Source: RGIG5050 sp045636065
Lineage (GTDB): Bacteria; Verrucomicrobiota; Kiritimatiellia; RFP12; UBA1067
DNA length: 19,032 bases
Reading direction: 5' to 3'
NCBI GenBank assembly: GCA_045636065.1
Contig: JAZTWW010000061.1
Coordinates: 1-19,032, forward strand
Below, in pieces: positions 13,694 to 19,032 of this stretch (its first letter is position 1; each line of letters starts with the position of its first letter). The position numbers were made by a program, and so were the translations under genes. Below the pieces are notes generated by a model, which was not told the origin of the DNA, made no database searches, and saw nothing but the letters and a program-made list of their open reading frames with translations.

Positions 13694-14737
13694 TCAGGCG
13701 CCGGCGCCTGCGCGAAGCGACGCGATCTCGGCCTTGAGGGCCTTGACGTCGCCCTTGAGCTTCATTATCATCTTCGGCGCGAGCGATATGGCCGCAAGGT
13801 CCTTCATCGAGGTGGCGGGCGTGCCGATGACGTACCGCTGCGAGCCGTCAAGGCTCTGCGGAACGCCGGCCTGCGGGCCGACCTGCACGCCGTCTGCGAT
13901 CTTGATGTGGCCGGATATTCCGGCCTGCGCCCAGATGAGGCACCCGGAGCCGATCTGCGTGGAGCCGGCGACGCCGGCCTGCGCGATTATGCCGGAATAC
14001 CCCGCGACCTTGACGTTGTGCCCGATCTGCACGAGATTGTCGATCTTCGTGTGGGGGCCGATGTACGTGCGGCCGATGCGGGCGCGGTCGATCGTCGTAT
14101 TCGAGCCGATCTCGACGAAATCGCCAAGCTCGACTATGCCGAGCTGCGGGATCTTCTCGATCTTGGGAAGACCGTTCTCGAAGCTCGTGTTGTAGCCGTA
14201 GCCGTCGCCGCCGAGCCTCACGCCGCAGTGGAGTATGACGCCCCTTCCGAGGACAGTCCCTTCCCTGAGCGTCACCTGGGGATAGATGTGCGTCCCTTCG
14301 CCGATGCGGCACCTTTCGCCGATGAAGACCTGCGCCTCGATGACGGAGTTGGCCCCGACAACCGCGCCGGACTCGATTACGGTGTACGCGCCGATGTGCA
14401 CCCCTTCGCCGATCTCGGCGTCAGGCGCGACGATGGCCGTCGGATGGATTCCGGGAAGGCGCTTGGGGGAGGGCGGGGCGAAGATCTCCGCGGCCTCGCG
14501 GCACGCCCTGTCGGGATCGGCCACCTTGATGGCCGATCTGGGGGCGGCGGCATCCCAGTCCTTCGGAAGTATGACCGTGCTGGCCTTCGTCTCCTCGACG
14601 AGCTTTACATGCTTTGAATCCTTGCAGAAGCTCACATCCCCCGCACGGGCCTCTTCGAGACCTGCGGCGGCGGAAAGCTCGGCGTCCTCGCCTTCAAGGA
14701 CGCCTCCGAGCCTTGCGGCAAGCTCACTTGCCTTCAT
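13694..14737 (-). CDS. lpxD: UDP-3-O-acylglucosamine N-acyltransferase
   Basis: Third enzyme of lipid A synthesis, adding the N-linked hydroxyacyl chain from acyl-ACP. The 347 residues contain the LpxD N-terminal uridine-binding domain (about 1-95), a left-handed beta helix of hexapeptide repeats (about 100-275, from IHPTAIVAPDAEIGEG), the catalytic His in LVQIGHNV, and a C-terminal helix with coiled-coil character (KMIMKLKGDVKALKAEI). The start is ATG at 14735-14737 with GGAGAGG upstream. It overlaps the skp-like gene by 14 nt, so translation is probably coupled. The usual next genes, fabZ and lpxA, are not in this window. Confidence 0.96.
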   Translation of the reverse strand: MKASELAARLGGVLEGEDAELSAAAGLEEARAGDVSFCKDSKHVKLVEETKASTVILPKDWDAAAPRSAIKVADPDRACREAAEIFAPPSPKRLPGIHPTAIVAPDAEIGEGVHIGAYTVIESGAVVGANSVIEAQVFIGERCRIGEGTHIYPQVTLREGTVLGRGVILHCGVRLGGDGYGYNTSFENGLPKIEKIPQLGIVELGDFVEIGSNTTIDRARIGRTYIGPHTKIDNLVQIGHNVKVAGYSGIIAQAGVAGSTQIGSGCLIWAQAGISGHIKIADGVQVGPQAGVPQSLDGSQRYVIGTPATSMKDLAAISLAPKMIMKLKGDVKALKAEIASLRAGAGA

Positions 14738-15287
14738 TCTTCCTCTCCTGCCTCTTGGCGGGATCGACGCCGTAGAGCTTGAGGATCTCGTCGGTGACGT
14801 CGAACTCGGGCTTAGAGTAGGCGATGAGCGACCTGTCGAGGACCATGTCGTAGCCCTGCTCCTCGGCCCAGACAGCGATCTTCTCGCGGATCTCGCCGGA
14901 GCGGGTCCTGAGAAGGCGCGCGTTCATGTCCTCAAGCTGGCCCTGGAACTCGGCGGCCTTCATGCGCAGCTCCTGCTGGCCCGCGATGAAGCGCTGCTGG
15001 AGCGACTCGACCTTCCTCTGGGCCTCAAGCTTCGCCTTGGCGCTCAGAAGCGGGTTCTGGAGCTCCTCGGTGGCCTTCTTGCCGTCTTCGCCGATGGCCT
15101 TGAGGTCGTCCTGCATCTTCTCAAGGCGGTCCTGGTAGTCGCGGTCGGTCTCCTTGAGGAGCCTGCCGTCGCTCTCGTACTGGGGATGGAGCCTCAGGAG
15201 ATCGGCCATATCGACGATCGCGATCTTGATCTCCGCCGACGCCGCGAACGACGCGGCGAGGGCGATTGCCGTCAAAAACTTCTTCAT
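14724..15287 (-). CDS. skp: Skp/OmpH-family periplasmic chaperone
   Basis: A 187-residue OmpH/Skp family protein that holds unfolded outer-membrane proteins in the periplasm. It has a clear signal peptide (MKKFLTAIALAASFAASA, cleavage about residue 18), then IKIAIVDMADLL (the family's VDMxxL start), a long charged helical hairpin (about 40-130) and the C-terminal strand GYDMVLDRSLIAYSKPEFDVTDEIL. The start is ATG at 15285-15287 with AAAGG upstream. It lies 27 nt after bamA and overlaps lpxD by 14 nt, the classical bamA-skp-lpxD order, which strongly supports the call even though sequence conservation in Skp is low. Confidence 0.93.
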   Translation of the reverse strand: MKKFLTAIALAASFAASAEIKIAIVDMADLLRLHPQYESDGRLLKETDRDYQDRLEKMQDDLKAIGEDGKKATEELQNPLLSAKAKLEAQRKVESLQQRFIAGQQELRMKAAEFQGQLEDMNARLLRTRSGEIREKIAVWAEEQGYDMVLDRSLIAYSKPEFDVTDEILKLYGVDPAKRQERKNEGK

Positions 15288-15314
15288 GTGATCAACCTTT
15301 CGGAATTTGCCTTA

Positions 15315-17663
15315 TCAGAAATCGTACCCGACGGAGAACGAGAACACCTGCTTGTCGGTGTGGCTCGGTGCAACGACCGGCGCGCCGAAGTCGAGACGGA
15401 TCGGGAAGCTCTCGATGTCAAGCCTCACGCCGAGACCGACGGTCCACGTGAAGTACTTGCCGTCGAGATCGAACACGTCGGGTGCGACGCTGCCGAAGTC
15501 GGTGAAGCCTGCGAAGCGCACGTACTTCACGACGGGGATGGTGTATTCGCCGTTGACGACCCAGCTCGTCTTGCCGCCCCAGGCCGCATGGCCGCCGTGC
15601 TTGTCGCTTTCCTTGTAGAGCCTCGGACCGACTTCACGGTATTCGACGCCGCGGATCGACCTCGGACCGCCGAGGAAGAGCCTGTCGTAGATCGGCACAT
15701 CGCCGGAGAACGCATCAACCGTCTCGCCCCTCGCGCCGAACGAGAAGACGTGGCCGAGCTTCTTGGAGACCGTCATGTACTGGCGGTAGTTGAAGCCGAG
15801 CCTCCAGTACTCGTTGTCGCCGGCGACGAGATCGCCGTAGATGTTCGTCCTGTGGCCCTTGGTGGCGAAGATGGCCCTGTCGCGGGTATCGTCCTCCCAG
15901 AAGATCCTGAAGGGAACCTCCCAGGCCTCGGAGTACTTCCTCTCCTCGCGCTTGAACCACTGGTCGGAATCGTCGCCCTTGTAGTACTCGCCCTTCTCGA
16001 CGTCTTCCATCTCGATGAACTCGGCGGCGAGCTTGAAGCCGAGACGGCCCGTGGTCTTGGCGGTAGGCCAGAACTTGACGGGATACGCGAGCGTCACCGC
16101 CGCGCCGCTTCTGATGGCGTCATACTCGTCGAACCACCTCTGGCGGCGGTAGCCCTCGACGGTCAGTTCGAGGTAGCGGTCGAGGAAGTAGGGCTCGGTT
16201 ACGCTGGCCTCGTAGGTCTGCACCCTGGGACCGGCCTGGACGAGGATCCTGCCCTTCTGTCCCGCGCCCCTGAAGCGCCAGGGATTGAAGATGTCGAAGT
16301 TCGACTCGCTGAGCTCGACCGTGCCGTACACGGAATCGACGCTCGAAGCTCCGATGCCGATCATGAAGTTGCCGGTGTTCTTCTCGCTCACCTCGTAGAC
16401 GAGGTCGCGGATCTCGCGGCCGTTCTCGGCGGGCTCGCCCGTCTTTTCGAGGTAGTACCTCACGCGCTCGAAGTACCTCAGGTTCTCCAGGCGGCGCTTG
16501 GAGCGGTCGGCGCGGTCCTCAAGCATCGGATCGCCGGGCGAGAGGTCGATCTCGCGGCGGATGACCTTGTCCTTCGTGTAGTCGTTGCCTCTTACGATGA
16601 CGTTCCTGATCGCTACGGGCACGCCCTCCGTGACCTCGAAGACGATGTCGGCCACGGACGGATCCTCGGCGCGGGGCATCGTCTTGTAGACGGCGTGCGT
16701 CTCGGCGAGAGCGTCGGGACCGCTGCCGCAGAAGATCTCGATCTCGTGGGCTGCGTCGAGGAGGCTCTGCTCGCCGGCCTCGTCGCCCGTCTTGACGGCC
16801 TTCACGGCGCCCATCACGGCTTCGGCCGGATGCTTGGCGAGGCCGACAACCTTGATGTCGCCTACCGTGTAGCGCGTACCTTCGGTGATCTGGAAGACGC
16901 GCTCGGCGCGCCCGTCGTCATCGCGGTACTCGACTCCGCTGACGGCGACAGTCGCATCGAGGAAGCCCGCGTCGCGGTAGTGCTTGGCGACGGCCTCGCA
17001 CGCCTCGGAGAAGTCCTGGTCTGTGGCGCACTCGTCGACGAACCAGCCGACGGGGTTCCACCAGGGGTACTCCTTGACGAGCGGCCTGAGCTCCTCGTCC
17101 TTGAACGCCGTGTTGCCCATGAATGCGAACGGGGCGTTCTTGTGGCGGGCGCCTTCGACGATCTCCATCCTCACCTTGACGCTGTCCGGGCCAAGCGGCT
17201 CGATGACGGGCTTGACCGTGACGTCTGTAAAGTGCTTCTTGCGGTACTCGTCGCGGATGTTGGCCGCGGCGGAGGCGAACTCGGCCTCGCCGTAGGGGTA
17301 TCCGTCCTGGAGACCGGAGAGGCGGGCGATCTTGCCGGCGCCCCAGTAGTCGTTGCCGGTCACCGCGAGCGGGCCCTGGAAGCGCTTCTTGCGCGTGACG
17401 ATGTAGGTGATGTCGACTCCGCCGTCGGCGGCCTCGCTGGCCTCGACGGAAATGTCATCGAACTCCTTGACGTCGCGCAGCGCCTTGATGTCGCGCTGGC
17501 AGACGGCGGGGTCGTACTCGGAGCCGACCTTGGCCGCGCATCTTGAAAGGACGTCGCCGAAAAGCTCGGCGCCCGACGGATCCCTCGCCGTCACGCTTGA
17601 GACGGTAGCCGCCTGCGCCGCGAACGAAAGTGCGAGCGCAAGGCCGAATTGAAGCTTCTTCAT
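15315..17663 (-). CDS. bamA: Outer-membrane protein assembly factor BamA
   Basis: Core of the BAM machine that folds beta-barrel proteins into the outer membrane. The 782 residues comprise a signal peptide (1-19), five POTRA domains (roughly 20-92, 93-172, 173-263, 264-348, 349-430) and a C-terminal Omp85 barrel from about 431 ending in Phe (VFSFSVGYDF). POTRA1 and POTRA3 each hold a Cys pair (CAAKVGSEYDPAVC; CATDQDFSEAC) that might form disulfides. The highly conserved barrel-lid motif usually written VRGF/Y reads IRGV here (670-673, with Arg671 kept). The start is ATG at 17661-17663 with AAGGG upstream, 26 nt after glgP. A very long antisense open frame over this gene is a codon-bias shadow. 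Confidence 0.96.
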   Translation of the reverse strand: MKKLQFGLALALSFAAQAATVSSVTARDPSGAELFGDVLSRCAAKVGSEYDPAVCQRDIKALRDVKEFDDISVEASEAADGGVDITYIVTRKKRFQGPLAVTGNDYWGAGKIARLSGLQDGYPYGEAEFASAAANIRDEYRKKHFTDVTVKPVIEPLGPDSVKVRMEIVEGARHKNAPFAFMGNTAFKDEELRPLVKEYPWWNPVGWFVDECATDQDFSEACEAVAKHYRDAGFLDATVAVSGVEYRDDDGRAERVFQITEGTRYTVGDIKVVGLAKHPAEAVMGAVKAVKTGDEAGEQSLLDAAHEIEIFCGSGPDALAETHAVYKTMPRAEDPSVADIVFEVTEGVPVAIRNVIVRGNDYTKDKVIRREIDLSPGDPMLEDRADRSKRRLENLRYFERVRYYLEKTGEPAENGREIRDLVYEVSEKNTGNFMIGIGASSVDSVYGTVELSESNFDIFNPWRFRGAGQKGRILVQAGPRVQTYEASVTEPYFLDRYLELTVEGYRRQRWFDEYDAIRSGAAVTLAYPVKFWPTAKTTGRLGFKLAAEFIEMEDVEKGEYYKGDDSDQWFKREERKYSEAWEVPFRIFWEDDTRDRAIFATKGHRTNIYGDLVAGDNEYWRLGFNYRQYMTVSKKLGHVFSFGARGETVDAFSGDVPIYDRLFLGGPRSIRGVEYREVGPRLYKESDKHGGHAAWGGKTSWVVNGEYTIPVVKYVRFAGFTDFGSVAPDVFDLDGKYFTWTVGLGVRLDIESFPIRLDFGAPVVAPSHTDKQVFSFSVGYDF

Positions 17664-17689
17664 CGTTTATACCCTTTTTTTGATTCGAT

Positions 17690-19032
17690 TTACTCGAAAG
17701 AGACCGGCTCGACGTGCCAGATGTCGCGGGCGTACTCCTCGATGGAGCGGTCCGACGTGAAACGCCCGGAGCGGGCGATGTTCACGAGGCTCATCTGGTT
17801 CCACTTCTTCGTGTTGCGGTACGTCTTGTCGACGCGATCCTGCGCCTCGCAGTAGCTCTTGAGATCCGCCAGAAGCATGTAGTAGTCGTTGTAGTCGATG
17901 AGCGAACGGATGATCGGATCGAAGAGACCGGGAGTCAGGAGAGAGAAGACGTTGCGCTTTATCATGTCTATCGCAAGACGGATCTCGGGATCCTTGAGGT
18001 AGTAGTCGCGGCTGACGTAGGTCGGCCTCAACGCGGCCACCTCGGGAGTCCTGAGGCCGAAGAGGAACATGTTCTCGTCGCCGACCTCCTGGTTGATCTC
18101 GACGTTCGCGCCGTCGAAGGTGCCGAGCGTCAAGGCGCCGTTCATCATGAACTTCATGTTGCCGGTGCCGCTGGCCTCCGTGCCCGCGAGCGAGATCTGC
18201 TCGCTGACCTCGGCCGCCGGGATGATCTTCTCGGCAAGGCTGACGCGGTAGTCGGGAAGGAATGCGACGGCGAGCTTGCCGCGCGTCCTCGGGTTGGAGT
18301 TGACGACGCCCGCGATGCCGTGGATGAGGCGGATGATGAGCTTGGCCATGTGGTAGCCGGGGGCAGCCTTCGCCGCAAAGACGAAGCAGTGCGGCACGGG
18401 ATCGTACTTGGGATCGGAGAGAAGGCGGTTGTACATGATGATTATGTACAGAGCGAGCATCAGCTGGCGCTTGTACTCGTGGAGGCGCTTGACCTGCACG
18501 TCGAAGATGGCTTCGGGATCGAAGTCCACGCCGACGGTGTCCTTGACGACCTTCGCGAGGACGGCCTTGTTTGCGCGCTTGATCTTCGCGAGCTCCTGGA
18601 GGAAGGCGCCGTCGTTAAGGTGCTTCGCCTCAAGCTGCTTGAGCTGCGAGAGATCGGTGATCCACCCCGCGCCGATGTCGTCGGTGATGAGCTGCGACAG
18701 GGCGGGGTTCGCCTTGAGGAGCCACCTGCGCGGCGTGATGCCGTTCGTCACGTTGTGGAACTTCTCGGGCCAGAGCTCGTAGAAGTCGCGGAAGAGCTCC
18801 TCGCGAAGTATCTTCGTGTGCAGCTCGGCGACGCCGTTGACCGAGGAAGTGCCGACGAGGCAGAGGTTTGCCATGCGGACGGATCTCTCGCCGCCCTCGT
18901 CGACGAGCGACATCCTGCGGAGCTTGCCGAGGTCGCCCGGGTAGAGCGAGCTGACCTGCTGCAGGAAGCGGCCGTTGATCTCGTAGATGATCTGCAGGTG
19001 GCGGGGGAGCAGCCGCTCCATCATCGCCACCG
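17690..19032 (-). CDS. glgP: Glycogen/maltodextrin phosphorylase, C-terminal part
   Basis: Releases glucose 1-phosphate from alpha-1,4-glucans. Only the C-terminal ~447 residues are in the window and the reading frame continues past its end, so the true start is not seen. The PLP-binding region EASGTGNMKFMMNGALTLGT (with the Schiff-base Lys), FHNVTNGITPRRWL, FDVQVKRLHEYKRQL and FAAKAAPGYHMAKLIIRLIH are all textbook GT35 motifs. The C-terminus ends DIWHVEPVSFE at the expected length. It lies only 26 nt upstream of bamA with no terminator between, so carbohydrate storage and outer-membrane biogenesis genes may share a transcript. Confidence 0.96.
   Translation of the reverse strand, partial: VAMMERLLPRHLQIIYEINGRFLQQVSSLYPGDLGKLRRMSLVDEGGERSVRMANLCLVGTSSVNGVAELHTKILREELFRDFYELWPEKFHNVTNGITPRRWLLKANPALSQLITDDIGAGWITDLSQLKQLEAKHLNDGAFLQELAKIKRANKAVLAKVVKDTVGVDFDPEAIFDVQVKRLHEYKRQLMLALYIIIMYNRLLSDPKYDPVPHCFVFAAKAAPGYHMAKLIIRLIHGIAGVVNSNPRTRGKLAVAFLPDYRVSLAEKIIPAAEVSEQISLAGTEASGTGNMKFMMNGALTLGTFDGANVEINQEVGDENMFLFGLRTPEVAALRPTYVSRDYYLKDPEIRLAIDMIKRNVFSLLTPGLFDPIIRSLIDYNDYYMLLADLKSYCEAQDRVDKTYRNTKKWNQMSLVNIARSGRFTSDRSIEEYARDIWHVEPVSFE

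Noticed and set aside
13547..14617. A 356-codon plus-strand open frame antisense to lpxD
   Set aside because: Repeated Asp/Val/Ala/Arg units come from the LpxD hexapeptide repeats read backwards; no gene evidence.
14286..17546. A 1086-codon plus-strand open frame antisense to bamA and skp
   Set aside because: It is low in typical protein features, dominated by Leu/Val/Ala/Asp/Gly/Glu from reverse-complemented codons, has no ribosome-binding site, and lies opposite a certain bamA. GC-rich third positions produce such stop-free shadows.
17664..17689. TATAAA before bamA as a promoter -10 box
   Set aside because: It is only 2 nt from the ATG, so transcription would begin inside the gene. It is better read as the A-rich region around the ribosome-binding site.

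Overview
The window reads as chromosomal core-genome DNA of a GC-rich, Gram-negative (LPS-making) bacterium. The outer-membrane set bamA, skp and lpxD is present, SerRS is of the bacterial type, and promoters match the sigma70 consensus. The gene mix (polyprenyl-P-mannose synthase next to a UbiA-type transferase, the prs-rplY-pth-rpsF-ssb-rpsR-rplI order, glycogen phosphorylase) would fit the PVC superphylum, for instance Verrucomicrobiota or Kiritimatiellota. That placement is my inference and is not demonstrated here. No mobile element, CRISPR array or prophage gene is recognisable.

Almost everything lies on the minus strand, so transcription runs from high to low coordinates. (1) 19032 to 10761: a tight run of glgP (5'-truncated by the window), bamA, skp, lpxD, a polyprenol-phosphate mannosyltransferase-like GT2, a UbiA-type polyprenyl-phosphate phosphoribosyltransferase-like membrane protein, a HAD phosphatase and a glyoxalase-II-like MBL hydrolase. 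Gaps are -14 to +27 nt. (2) 10718 to 5844: promoter, serS, an unknown anchored coiled-coil protein, a YfcE-like phosphodiesterase, tyrA and a sodium:solute symporter. (3) 5087-5854, the only convincing plus-strand gene: an unknown three-TM protein with a near-consensus promoter so close to its ATG that the mRNA should be leaderless. It overlaps the symporter gene tail to tail by 11 nt. (4) 5034 to 558: promoter, prs, rplY, pth, rpsF, ssb, rpsR, rplI, yraN, a translation and replication housekeeping operon. (5) 539 to 390: a self-contained tRNA(CAU) unit with promoter, tRNA with encoded CCA and intrinsic terminator. (6) 1-333: a possible 58-residue ORF and a dense set of inverted repeats.

Functionally, region 1 builds the envelope. 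BamA inserts outer-membrane proteins, Skp carries them, LpxD makes lipid A, and the GT2/UbiA/HAD trio looks able to make polyprenyl-phosphate sugars. Region 4 supplies PRPP (also the expected donor for the UbiA-like enzyme) and ribosomal proteins. The most interesting leads are the polyprenyl-sugar trio inside the OM-biogenesis run, the leaderless orphan membrane gene, the atypical BamA and SSB motifs, and the folded repeat block at the window edge. I saw no clear, wholly new multi-gene system.
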